DNA of 64,000 nucleotides from Phenylobacterium kunshanense (GTDB taxonomy: Bacteria; Pseudomonadota; Alphaproteobacteria; Caulobacterales; Caulobacteraceae), in the NCBI RefSeq assembly GCF_003254525.1, contig NZ_QFYS01000001.1, forward strand, positions 310,001 to 374,000. The letters are read 5' to 3'. Both the position numbers and the translations under genes were made by a program. A model generated the notes under the pieces. It made no database searches, was not told the origin of the DNA, and saw nothing but the letters and a program-made list of their open reading frames with translations. Shown in pieces: positions 16,077 to 23,912 of this stretch (the first letter of the stretch is position 1; each line of letters starts with the position of its first letter).

Positions 16077-16502
16077 TCAGCCATGGCGGTCACGGACGAG
16101 CGTGAGATAGGCCTCGGCCGCGGCCAGGGCGCATCGCGGGTCCGGCAGGGGCCAGGTGAGGAGCGCCGGGTAGCGGAAGGCCTGGGCGTGGTGCGGTCGG
16201 CTGAGCTGGCGGATGACGCCGCCGACCGCTCTGGCGCCGTGGACCTCGAAGCCGGCGTCCGACAGCGTCACGCGCCAGGCCCAGTCGAGGTCGTGGCCCA
16301 GCCACATCAGGCGCTCGTCGTCCCAGCCCGTGCGCGCGGCGACACTCTTCAGGGCGAGCTCCATCCCGTGGCCCAGGAGGCCGTAGAAGGGCAGCCGCAC
16401 CTGTTCGAAATCGGGCGCAGCCAGGACGCCACGCGCCGCCGAGATATAGGCTTCGCCCAGCCTGAGGTAGCGGGCCGCCCGCATGTTGGTTTGTGGCGTC
16501 AT
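16077..16502 (-). CDS. Small HEPN-like protein
   Basis: A 141-residue protein starting at the ATG at 16502. The sequence LGHGMELALKSVAAR followed by MWLGHDLDWAW has the spacing of small HEPN-fold proteins (H..E..LK, then GHDL about 20 residues later). I see no R-x4-6-H catalytic motif, so it may not be a nuclease. It is the middle gene of a three-gene leftward operon between two Tat-signal proteins. The family call is tentative. Confidence 0.5.
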   Translation of the reverse strand: MTPQTNMRAARYLRLGEAYISAARGVLAAPDFEQVRLPFYGLLGHGMELALKSVAARTGWDDERLMWLGHDLDWAWRVTLSDAGFEVHGARAVGGVIRQLSRPHHAQAFRYPALLTWPLPDPRCALAAAEAYLTLVRDRHG

Positions 16503-16530
16503 CGCCGGTCTCGCGTCATGGGGCCGCCGC

Positions 16531-16935
16531 TCAACGCGGGGTGTAGATGCGCCAGGGGCCGGCGCAGTGTTGGCGGAGGAACTCGCCCACATGATCCAGG
16601 GCGACCAGCTCGTCGTCGTCGCCATTGTTTTTCATGAGCCAGCGGAGGTAGCCGAACTTGGCCCGGATCGCCGGTTCGTCGGTCGACGGCGTGAGCAGGA
16701 TCAGCCGGTCCAGGTCGTCCACGCGCCGGAAGAGCTGGTCCCGGGGTCCCTCCGGGTCTTCCGGCAGGCTCCAGGCCAGGTCCATGGCGGCGTAGGCCTC
16801 GGCGACCCAGCGATCGAAGGGGTGGAGCCGAGCGCTGACATTCGGAGCGGGCAGGAGAGGTGCGGCCGTGACGCCGGCGAGAACGCCGCGACGGTTCAGG
16901 TTGAAAGGCGCTTTCCTGGACTCGCGCGTCATCAT
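16531..16935 (-). CDS. Hypothetical exported protein with Tat-like signal
   Basis: A 134-residue protein. The ATG at 16935 is followed at once by a second ATG, and GAGGAG lies five bases ahead. The signal reads NLNRRGVLAGVTAAPLLPAP, a twin-arginine motif with a short hydrophobic core. The mature part is acidic and helical and ends WRIYTPR. It is the first gene of the leftward trio, divergent from a small XRE gene across a striking repeat array. Function unknown. Confidence 0.58.
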   Translation of the reverse strand: MMTRESRKAPFNLNRRGVLAGVTAAPLLPAPNVSARLHPFDRWVAEAYAAMDLAWSLPEDPEGPRDQLFRRVDDLDRLILLTPSTDEPAIRAKFGYLRWLMKNNGDDDELVALDHVGEFLRQHCAGPWRIYTPR

Positions 16936-16997
16936 ACGTCTCCTCTACCTGGACCGCGCAGCGCGGGCCCCGGGATGTGAGGCTGATAGTCGGTACG

Positions 16998-17057
16998 TTG
17001 AGCGCATTAATGATGTCATTGAGCGCGGAAGTCAACGCCATGAGCGCGTTTTGAGCG
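16998..17057. promoter_or_regulatory. Helically phased TTGAGCGC repeat array (operator candidate)
   Basis: Four direct repeats: TTGAGCGC at 16998 and 17019, ATGAGCGC at 17040 and TTGAGCG at 17051. Start-to-start distances are 21, 21 and 11 bases, that is two, two and one turns of B-DNA. They fill the 125-base gap between the leftward trio and the rightward XRE gene. This is the layout of a cooperative repressor site, probably bound by the XRE protein encoded at 17062. Confidence 0.65.
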
Positions 17058-17061
17058 TGCC

Positions 17062-17292
17062 ATGCTGACGCCGCTGCAAGTCAAGCTCGGCCGGACGGCG
17101 GCCGGCCTGGGCCTGCGCGACCTCGCCAAGGCGGCCGGTGTCGCGCCGTCGACCATCACCCGCTTCGAGAACGGCCGCGGCGGCATGCACAGCGGGACGA
17201 TGGACCGCGTGCAGCAGGTGCTCGAGGAGGCCGGCGTGATCTTCATCCGCGCGGACGCCGAGGGCGGGGCCGGGGTCCGGCTGAAGCTGTAG
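17062..17292 (+). CDS. Small XRE-family regulator
   Basis: A 76-residue protein, essentially one HTH: LGLRDLAKAAGVAPSTITRFENGRG, listed by its two parts LRDLAKAAGVAPSTI and TRFENGRGG. A short strand-rich tail follows (VIFIRADAEGGAGVRLKL). This compact form is common in alphaproteobacteria beside mobile genes. It starts five bases after the last TTGAGCG repeat and probably represses itself and the divergent trio. Confidence 0.85.
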   Translation: MLTPLQVKLGRTAAGLGLRDLAKAAGVAPSTITRFENGRGGMHSGTMDRVQQVLEEAGVIFIRADAEGGAGVRLKL

Positions 17293-17626
17293 GCCCGACC
17301 GGGCAGAGCCTCTCACGCCGCGGGCCGCTGGGATCGAGGGGCGGACGACACCGGGGCGGCGGCAAGACCTGTTGCGGGCGGGTGACGGCGTGGCGCTTCC
17401 GGCGCCGTGCCTGGGGGTGGCTGGGCGAAGACGGTAAGCCCTGCGGTCGTGCTCATGCCGCGGGCGGGGCTGGGCAGACGTCGCGGGACGGCTCGTTCGG
17501 CCGTGGGGCCCGTCGGCGCTTCTGGAGACCGGTGGGCGCGGGGTGCGGCTCCGGGTGTCGGCTTCGGCCTGCGCGGCCTCTCGTTGGCGCAAGGGGTTCA
17601 AGGTCCGGCGGGCGGCGCAACGGCGT

Positions 17627-17685
17627 CCGGCGGCTTTCTTCCCCTGGGCTGACGCCCATTCCTCGCGGCCCAAGAAAGCCGCCGG
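17627..17685. repeat. Long inverted repeat in the 0.5-kb non-coding region before DUF736
   Basis: A perfect 14-base inverted repeat, CCGGCGGCTTTCTT at 17627-17640 and its complement at 17672-17685, with a 31-base loop. The whole stretch 17293-17800 carries no convincing gene: reading frames on both strands are Arg/Pro/Ala-rich shadows. The hairpin lies about 115 bases before the DUF736 start and could be part of its leader RNA, a terminator relic or a protein-binding site. Nothing else was seen in the gap. Confidence 0.5.
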
Positions 17686-17800
17686 CCGCCATCCTCCGCT
17701 GACGCTGCGGGCCTTCAGCTGCGCCGCCCGCCGGCCCTCGACTCCAGGTCCGCCATCGAGGCCGCGGCAGGCGCGGTCCGAAACCCCAAGGAGACTTCCC

Positions 17801-18115
17801 ATGGCGACCATCGGCACCTTCATGAAGAGCGGCGACGGCAGCTACAACGGCTCGATCCGGACCCTCAGCCTCAACGTCAAGCAGGCCCAGCTGAAGCCCG
17901 TCAGCAAGGAGAGCGAGAACGCCCCGGACTTCCGCATCTTCGCCGCCGGCACCGAGTTCGGGGCGGCCTGGAAGAAGACCAGCCGCGAGAACCGCGACTA
18001 CCTCTCGGTCAAGCTCGACGACCCCAGCTTCCCGGCGCCGATCTACGCCAACTTGGTGGACGCGGAGGAGGGCTACAGCTTGGTCTGGTCCCGCAACACC
18101 CGTCCGGCGAACTGA
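17801..18115 (+). CDS. DUF736 family protein
   Basis: A 104-residue protein starting at the ATG at 17801 behind AAGGAG. It has the DUF736 pattern: an N-terminal [19 protein letters not shown], a middle [13 protein letters not shown], and a C-terminal [14 protein letters not shown]. Function unknown. The family is almost always found on conjugative plasmids and ICEs of alphaproteobacteria near ParB-like and tra genes, as here. It is a good marker that 5.6-27 kb belongs to one transmissible element. Confidence 0.88.
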   Translation: MATIGTFMKSGDGSYNGSIRTLSLNVKQAQLKPVSKESENAPDFRIFAAGTEFGAAWKKTSRENRDYLSVKLDDPSFPAPIYANLVDAEEGYSLVWSRNTRPAN

Positions 18116-18216
18116 GGCCTCAGGCGGCGGTGCTTCCGGGCGCCGCCGCCGATCTCCCGCGCCGCGGGCCGTGACGGGCCGCGGGTGCGAAGCGCCGGGG
18201 CGGCGATGGGTTGTCG

Positions 18217-18236
18217 ATACGTATGGGTGTACGTAT
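18217..18236. promoter_or_regulatory. Inverted repeat before the PrlF-YhaV genes
   Basis: ATACGT and ACGTAT separated by eight bases, 40 bases before the antitoxin start. PrlF-type antitoxins commonly bind their own promoter, so this is the natural candidate operator. It is AT-rich against a GC-rich background and overlaps the likely promoter. Confidence 0.55.
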
Positions 18237-18275
18237 ATTGGGCGCAGGGTTCGCCAGCCCTGAACCGGAGAGCAC

Positions 18276-18713
18276 ATGTCCACCAGGCCTACGCAGCGGT
18301 CCACGTCCCGTGGGGGCGCGACCGGTCGTTTCATGGCTCGCGCGCCGGCGGCGGGCGGGACGGAAGTTCGCGCCTACAAGGGCAAGGTCACCACGACCGG
18401 GAGCTCCAAGGCGGTGCGCCTCGGCAAGCAATTCTTCACGGACCACCCGGAGTTCGAGGTGAGCGCCGACGTGATGGTCCGCTCGGTGTCCCCCGGCTAC
18501 GTGCTGATGGCCGTCGAGGCGCCGAAAACCACCGGCCGGAAGACCGATGAGCTCGATCCGGTCGTGGGCGCCTTCCTGTCGTTCATGGAAGCCGACCTGA
18601 AGGCCAACCCGCACAAGGTCCAGCCGCTGGACCTCTCCCGTGTGGCGGCGCTCGTCGAAGGCGTCGAGCCTTTGCGCGACGCCGAGGAACTGCCGGCGGA
18701 CTTCACGCTCTGA
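18276..18713 (+). CDS. prlF: PrlF-type antitoxin
   Basis: A 145-residue protein with a swapped-hairpin AbrB-like core at about 30-80 (YKGKVTTTGSSKAVRLGKQF), the DNA-binding fold of PrlF/SohA antitoxins. The C-terminal 60 residues (VVGAFLSFMEADLKANPHKV, then EGVEPLRDAEELP) are the part that would clamp the toxin. It ends two bases before the yhaV start. It neutralises YhaV and probably represses the operon through the inverted repeat upstream. Confidence 0.87.
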   Translation: MSTRPTQRSTSRGGATGRFMARAPAAGGTEVRAYKGKVTTTGSSKAVRLGKQFFTDHPEFEVSADVMVRSVSPGYVLMAVEAPKTTGRKTDELDPVVGAFLSFMEADLKANPHKVQPLDLSRVAALVEGVEPLRDAEELPADFTL

Positions 18714-18715
18714 CG

Positions 18716-19183
18716 ATGGGGGAGGGCGCGGCGCCGGTTCGGAACGGCTGGACCCTGCTGGCGACCGAGGAATTCAATCGCCAGCTCGCTCGCCTCGCCG
18801 CCGACGTCGAGGCGGTGCGGACGGCCGATCCGAAGGGGTGGCCGGCGCATCCGAAGGCCAAGTTCCTGGCGCGGGTGGTGGATATCCTGACGACCGAGGT
18901 GCCCGCCGATCCGGCGCACAAGGCGTTCCGGCAGGGCGCGACCCTGGGCGACAGCTATAAGCACTGGTTCCGGGTCAAGTTCCTGAGTCGCTTCCGCCTG
19001 TTCTTCCGCTGGGACGGCAAGGCGAAGGTGATCATCTTCTGCTGGCTGAACGACGAGAGCACGTTGCGCAAGGCCGGGTCCAAGACCGATCCCTATGCGG
19101 TCTTCACTAAGCGCCTGCAGAGCGGTGACCCGCCTGACGATTGGGCGGATCTGCTCAAGGCGGCCAAGCCGCTGGTGCCCTGA
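18716..19183 (+). CDS. yhaV: YhaV-type ribosome-associated RNase toxin
   Basis: A 155-residue RelE-fold toxin. Family landmarks are visible: NGWTLLATEEFNRQL at the start, WPAHPKAKFLARVVDI in the middle, RQGATLGDSYKHWFRVKFL and FRLFFRWDGKAKVIIFCWLND near the catalytic region, then a DPYAVFTKRL helix. YhaV cleaves mRNA in a translation-dependent manner. It forms an operon with prlF and probably serves as an addiction module that stabilises the element. Confidence 0.9.
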   Translation: MGEGAAPVRNGWTLLATEEFNRQLARLAADVEAVRTADPKGWPAHPKAKFLARVVDILTTEVPADPAHKAFRQGATLGDSYKHWFRVKFLSRFRLFFRWDGKAKVIIFCWLNDESTLRKAGSKTDPYAVFTKRLQSGDPPDDWADLLKAAKPLVP

Positions 19184-19291
19184 GCCGTATGAACCGGGAG
19201 TTGGAATAGGCCTCAGGCCGGCGCCGAGGCCGGTCCCGACGCAATCTTCCGTTCGAGCCTTTCGCATCGTAGCGTGCCCTGGGGGACTGGG

Positions 19292-20227
19292 ATGGACGAC
19301 GCAGAGGAACCGAGGACGTTTGCGGCGGTGCGCCGCAAGCTTGTCGACGCCGAGGTCGCGCAATGGGCCCCGGACGTGGAGCCTTCCAAGCGACGCTATT
19401 CCGAATACCACCGCGCTATCGATGCGATCACGGAAGCAGGCGTGGACTACGCCGAAGAGGTCGGCGCCTCACTTGAATGGCGGGATGACCGGTCGATCTA
19501 TGGAATTCTCGAACAGGGGATGAGCGTTCTCTCAGACCTCAGATTCGCGGTCCGGGCCGGGGAGTACGACAAGAAGGATGAAGAGCCGCTGCGGCTTTGG
19601 TCCCACCGCAGCCAGCCGCTCTACGACCTCAAGATCAAGAAGACTCCGAGCCTAGCTCGGCAGGACATTGAGGCGGTCGTTGGAAGCTATCTTCGGCTGC
19701 CCTATCGCGCCCAGCCCATCGACAGGATGTTGGTCGATCTGCTCATCGCGTTGGAGCTCTACGGCTATGGCAATGAAATCCTGAATCCGGACTACATCAA
19801 AGGGCTCACGCCGACGCCTCCGCTAAAGCAGAGCGCGGTGCTCGGCTGGTTGACAGAAATCGGCGGGAGCTTGGCGGTGTGGGTCGTCATCGCTCTCCTC
19901 CTGTGGGGACTGAGTGCAGCCCACCTGTTCCCGACCGACTGGTTGTTGGGAGCCAATGCGCTCCTCGCGGTGATCTTCTTCGTCTACGCCGTATGGGTCT
20001 CCGTCCAGTTGCCGGGCGCCATGCTCGCGCTGCGCAAGCGGAAGCAGGCGATCCTGGGACTTCTCACCCAGATGAACAGCGTCTACGTCGAACTGAATTC
20101 GGACGGTCCGATCAGCGCGCGGCACATCGAGGAACGCGCGAAAAGGGCAGCCGACGCAGGCGTGGTTTGGCCGGGGCCACTGTTCGCGTTGCTCGACGAC
20201 ATCAATCGACGTGACGGCCGGTTTTAG
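19292..20227 (+). CDS. Unknown protein with two membrane helices
   Basis: A 311-residue protein. The start at 19292 (ATG) is preferred to a GTG six codons earlier. Residues about 1-175 are soluble and helical. Two hydrophobic segments follow (AVWVVIALLLWGLSAAHLF and LLGANALLAVIFFVYAVWV), then about 75 cytoplasmic residues. No known domain is apparent. It sits with the next, frameshifted gene between the toxin-antitoxin pair and traG, a place where other elements carry defence or accessory cargo. The layout of a large soluble head plus two helices is seen in membrane-acting effectors, but a function cannot be assigned. Confidence 0.6.
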   Translation: MDDAEEPRTFAAVRRKLVDAEVAQWAPDVEPSKRRYSEYHRAIDAITEAGVDYAEEVGASLEWRDDRSIYGILEQGMSVLSDLRFAVRAGEYDKKDEEPLRLWSHRSQPLYDLKIKKTPSLARQDIEAVVGSYLRLPYRAQPIDRMLVDLLIALELYGYGNEILNPDYIKGLTPTPPLKQSAVLGWLTEIGGSLAVWVVIALLLWGLSAAHLFPTDWLLGANALLAVIFFVYAVWVSVQLPGAMLALRKRKQAILGLLTQMNSVYVELNSDGPISARHIEERAKRAADAGVVWPGPLFALLDDINRRDGRF

Positions 20228-20300
20228 GTCCAGGAGCGCCGCCTTGCGTCCCGCGACCAGAGAGCGCCACCATCCAGAGCCGCCGCGGGAGACTTGAAAC

Positions 20301-21582
20301 ATGTCCGACCAGGTGGAGCCGCACGCCGTGCGCGTCGCCCGTCTCTTGGCGTCGTCGCCGGAGGCGGTCTTCGAGGACATGCGAAGAGCCGCGGAGGGTC
20401 GCCGTTCGCTGTTGTCGACGGCGCTGGACGAGGAACTCGAAACGGCTCTCGGCCAGCGGCGCGAACCCCTCATCGACCTCGCCCTTGCACAGTTCGGCAC
20501 ATCGAGAGCGGTGGTGGCTCCCCTTCTCGCGACCGGCTTGTCCCAAGCCGTCCGGTCCGAGCGACGCTGCTCGTCGGCGTGGGTTAAGGGTGGCGTGTTA
20601 CGCAAACACGCAGTTGGACTCGTTCCTGTCGCATGGCCTGCTGCATGAGCTTGCCCCGCTCCAGACCAAGGCGCGCATACTCGCGAGCGGCGCCTTGGAT
20701 GAACTGGCAGTGCTGCTCCGGAATCCCGCGGTCGGGGACGAGGCCCTGGCCGATCTCTACCGAAAGGCGGGGCCGTTTCAAAAGCTGAGCGATGAGCGTT
20801 GGCGAAGACTGGTCGAACTGGCTGCTGACAATCCGAGGATTGTCGCCCCCGGCGACGAAGAGCACGGACCGGATTGGGGCTTCTGGGACATTCACAAGGC
20901 GTTGTTCGAGTTGGTGGTCAGCGCCCCGGTCACCGACGAATGGTGCAGGGTGCTGCACCGGACCTTAGTCCGGGTCCATCCGCCGACAGTGGCGATCAAG
21001 GTCCCGATCAATCCGACGCTCCAGAAGTGGGAAGCGTTCGAAGCCAAGGACTACAGGGGCGATCCAGCTGAGGGCGAGTTCACAGACCTCCCGCTCGCCG
21101 AGGAGTTCCGCTGCATCGTCGCGGCCGTCTACGGGACACGGCTCGTGGATTCCGCCTACGAGCGTGCAGGAACCCCGAACTCGGCGACGCTTCCCGAACG
21201 GTGCGCATACTACGCGGGCGCGTCCCTCACCAAGAAGGAGGTCGCGCAGTTTTCGGCGAGGGACGGCGCAGCGTTTGGCCTGGCCTTCTCGTTCAATGAG
21301 TCGGCCATGTGCTCACGCGAGTCGCGAGAGGCGTTCGAGGAGCATGCGAACTATCCGCTGCCTCTCTACCGCTCGCGCCTGGAGGTCATAGCGCGCCGGT
21401 GGAAGTACCTGCGAACGGTCATTGCGCGCTGGGATCAAGATGAGGACGAAGCAGACGATCCCGTCGGCACCTCGCTCCGTCGGATCGATCAGGGCGTGAC
21501 GGCGCTGGCGAGGGAGGTGCGGCGCCTCTGGTGGCTATTGGTGGCGGGCCTCGCGGTCCTGGCCTGGATCGTTCGCAGGTAG
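20301..21582 (+). pseudogene. Unknown membrane-anchored protein, interrupted by a frameshift
   Basis: The ATG at 20301 starts an acidic helical protein that loses coding quality after about 20577. The continuation, beginning LRVACYANTQLDSFLSHGLL, is one frame over and open to 21582. Together they give about 425 residues ending in a single C-terminal membrane helix (LWWLLVAGLAVLAWIVRR), a tail-anchor layout. The shift corresponds to one extra base or two missing bases around 20575-20590. The family is not recognised. It could be a real broken gene or a sequencing error. Confidence 0.6.
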
Positions 21583-21606
21583 GGCTCGTTCATGACCGGC
21601 CCTTCA

Positions 21607-23202
21607 TCACAGGTCGAACAGCCCGGCGAATTCCCGGTCGGCGTAGTGGCGGATTTTGCCGGCGAGGAGCGGGTCGCGGCCTGGGCGTAGCACCAGCATC
21701 ATGTGGTCGGGGAGCCGGATGACTTCGTCGGGCGTCAGCAGGTCGCGACGCACCCGCTGCTCGCTCCAAGACTCGCCATCGCCCGAAGAGCTCGAGCCGC
21801 CCTTCAGCGACGTGGTCGAGCCGGAGTTCATCGAGGTGCCGTGGGCGATGAAGGTCTCGGTGGTGACGCCGAGCGTGCGCGAGACCCACTGGGCGGTGTC
21901 GATGTCCGCGACGTTGAAGACCTGGGTGACGGCGGCGTTGGCGAGGAAGGTGCCGTGTCGCTCGCCATACAGCGCCTTCAACTGATGCAGGTCCTGCAGG
22001 ATGGCCCAGAGCTGGACGCCGTAACCGGCCATCAGGCCATAGGCCTGGGCGAGCGGGTCGAGCCGCCCCAGCGTCGCGAACTCGTCGAGCAGGAAGAGGA
22101 CCGGGGAGGGCTTCGCGCCGCCGCGCGTGGGGCCGCGGGCCAGGCTGTGCAGGGCCTGGGCGACGAGCAGACGCAGCCAGCGGGCATGCGTGCCGAGCCG
22201 TTCGGGCGGCAGCACGAGGAAGATGGTGGCGCGCTCGTCGCGCAGATCCTCGAAGCTGAAGTCCGCGCGGGCCAGGCTGTCGGTGATGCGGCGGCTGTCG
22301 AGGAAGTGGGTATGGCGCTGCGCGGCGGAGAGCACGCCGGTGGCTTCGCGATCCGCCTTGCCCAAGTGGCGGTTCGCAGCGCGGGCGACGAGGCCGTCGG
22401 CCGCGGGGCTGGCCTGCATCGCCTTCAGGGTTGCGGCGAAGCGCGCGGGCGCCGCCGTGAGCAAGTCACGCACCGCCGCCAGCGTGGGGCCCTCCGGAGG
22501 CGGGCGCGTGACGACGTGCATGATCACGCCGGCGATCAGCGCCTTGGCTTCCTCGTTCCAGTGCGCCTCGCTCACCTGCTCCGGCGGATCATAGACCAGC
22601 GCTTCGGCGATCAGCGCGGCGTCTTCGGCGAGGTCGAGGCCGAGCGGGTCCAGGGCGTCGAGGGGATTGTAGCTCGCGGTCGGCTGGCCCGACGCTTCGA
22701 AGGGATCGAGCACATGCACGGGCCCGAATCGCGCCCGTGCGCGGGCGGCGATGCGCGCGTTCTCGCCCTTGGGATCGACGCAGAGGATCGCGCTCTCGGA
22801 GAGCAGCAGGTTGGGGAGGACGACGCCCACGCCCTTGCCGGAGCGCGTCGGCGCAAACGTCAGTAGATGGCCCGGCCCGTCGTAGCGCATCAGCCAGCCG
22901 CCGGCGGCGCGGCCGATGATCAGGCCGTCAGGCCCGCCAAGCGCGCCGCGGGCGCGGCGCTCGTCCGCAAATTGCGCGCTGCCGTGGGTCGTGACCGGGC
23001 CTGTGGGGCCGTAGCGCCCCAACCAGAGCAGATAGCCCCACGCGCCGCCCACGAGCGTCGCCGTCAGTGGGATCACCCATTCGACGAGAAGGTCGGGCAG
23101 GCCGAAGTGATCCCGCACGATCAGGAAGGGAAGGTTGGCGACGACATTTCCCCAGAAGGCGCCGACCAGGGTCGGCCAGATCGCGCCGAGGGCGAGCCTC
23201 AT
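21607..23202 (-). CDS. traG: Type IV coupling protein TraG/VirD4
   Basis: A 531-residue protein. The start ATG at 23202 overlaps the traD stop (ATGA). Two N-terminal membrane helices (about 5-50) are followed by the Walker A APTRSGKGVG and the Walker B LFLLDEFATLG, with the T4CP signature HWNEEAKALIAGVI between them. A Ser/Gly-rich insert (SMNSGSTTSLKGGSSSSG) lies near the C-terminus. The protein would link the TraA-bound oriT to a type IV secretion channel at the inner membrane. The trb channel genes that often follow are absent here. Two unknown genes take their place, so transfer would need a channel encoded elsewhere. Confidence 0.93.
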   Translation of the reverse strand: MRLALGAIWPTLVGAFWGNVVANLPFLIVRDHFGLPDLLVEWVIPLTATLVGGAWGYLLWLGRYGPTGPVTTHGSAQFADERRARGALGGPDGLIIGRAAGGWLMRYDGPGHLLTFAPTRSGKGVGVVLPNLLLSESAILCVDPKGENARIAARARARFGPVHVLDPFEASGQPTASYNPLDALDPLGLDLAEDAALIAEALVYDPPEQVSEAHWNEEAKALIAGVIMHVVTRPPPEGPTLAAVRDLLTAAPARFAATLKAMQASPAADGLVARAANRHLGKADREATGVLSAAQRHTHFLDSRRITDSLARADFSFEDLRDERATIFLVLPPERLGTHARWLRLLVAQALHSLARGPTRGGAKPSPVLFLLDEFATLGRLDPLAQAYGLMAGYGVQLWAILQDLHQLKALYGERHGTFLANAAVTQVFNVADIDTAQWVSRTLGVTTETFIAHGTSMNSGSTTSLKGGSSSSGDGESWSEQRVRRDLLTPDEVIRLPDHMMLVLRPGRDPLLAGKIRHYADREFAGLFDL

Positions 23203-23510
23203 CCGACCCGTTCCGCCTCGCTGGCGAAGGCGCGCTGGCCGCGGCGTCGCCACAGCAGCTTCGTCCCATCGCCGTCGGGCGCCTGCAGCCGATCGGCGAG
23301 CTCCAGGAAGGCTCCGTAAAGCGCGGCGCGATCGTCCTGCGCGAGATCGACGAGGCCGGCCTTGGCGACCAGGCCGCCGAGCTCGATCAGCTGATGGGTG
23401 CGTTCGCGGCGCTGCACGACCCAGGCCCTCGTGTCCGACCTTGCCTGCGCCGCCTCAAGCCGGTGGCGCGCCGCCGCCATCCGCCGGGCGGCCTTGGCCG
23501 TTGCGGCCAA
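23199..23510 (-). CDS. traD: Conjugal transfer protein TraD
   Basis: A 103-residue helical protein in the traC-traD-traG order known from Agrobacterium and rhizobial plasmids. The region RRERTHQLIELGGLVAKAGL is the usual TraD hallmark. The annotated start overlaps traC by 56 bases. A later ATG at 23480 would reduce the overlap to 26 bases. Its stop overlaps the traG start. It is thought to be a small accessory factor of DNA processing at oriT. Confidence 0.85.
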   Translation of the reverse strand: MAATAKAARRMAAARHRLEAAQARSDTRAWVVQRRERTHQLIELGGLVAKAGLVDLAQDDRAALYGAFLELADRLQAPDGDGTKLLWRRRGQRAFASEAERVG

Positions 23511-23754
23511 CGCTCCCGCCAGTCCGGCTCTGTCCCTGAAAGAAGCCGGCGCCGGCGCGCCGCCAGGCCTCCCGCGTGGACGCGTCGGCCTTGGCGGCCG
23601 CGACGAGCGCCCCCGCCAGTTCTTCGATGGACAGGTGATCGGCGCCGGTGGCGATCACCAGCTCGCCGAACTGGGTCACGCGCCGGCCCTTCAGCGCCTT
23701 GGCGCGCTGCTGCAGGGCCTGAAGTTCGGCGTCGAGGTCGCGCGGCTTCTTCAT
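23455..23754 (-). CDS. traC: Conjugal transfer protein TraC
   Basis: A 99-residue protein. The ATG at 23754 follows GGAGG by seven bases. The N-terminus is a Lys/Arg-rich coiled segment (ELQALQQRAKALKGRR). A central TQFGELVIATGAD pattern is typical of the TraC/TraD family. The tail is Gly-rich. It lies immediately beside oriT and transcribes away from it, as in Ti-type Dtr regions, where TraC helps form the relaxosome. Confidence 0.8.
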   Translation of the reverse strand: MKKPRDLDAELQALQQRAKALKGRRVTQFGELVIATGADHLSIEELAGALVAAAKADASTREAWRRAGAGFFQGQSRTGGSVGRNGQGRPADGGGAPPA

Positions 23755-23803
23755 GACATTGCCTCCGTGCAAACGGAGCCCGAACCCTGCGCGGCCGCTC
23801 GTC

Positions 23804-23900
23804 GGACCGCCATGGGTAAGCTTACGCATGGCGGTCCCGTCACTCACGGCCGAAGGTCTGAGTGCGCGCTTATACGTCGCTGGCGCGACGTGCTTGGGTG
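23804..23900. other. Origin of transfer (oriT), rhizobial/Ti-type, with a 34-bp palindrome
   Basis: The 158-base gap between divergent traC and traA holds two structures. At 23804-23837 is a 34-base near-perfect palindrome, with GGACCGCCATG arms around a GTAAGCTTAC centre and one mismatched pair. At 23861-23900 is a core resembling Agrobacterium-type oriT: a GCGC(C/A)(C/T)TTATACGTCGCTGGCGCGACG-like block split here as GTGCGCGCTTATACG and TCGCTGGCGCGACG, including ACGTCGC-TGGC-GCGACGT at 23874-23891. Position and sequence agree with the nick region of the TraA relaxase. The exact nick site is not determined. Confidence 0.8.
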
Positions 23901-23912
23901 GGGAGGGATCGC

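Noticed and set aside
21703..22866. A 387-codon plus-strand open frame.
   Set aside because: Antisense to traG, whose Walker motifs are clear.
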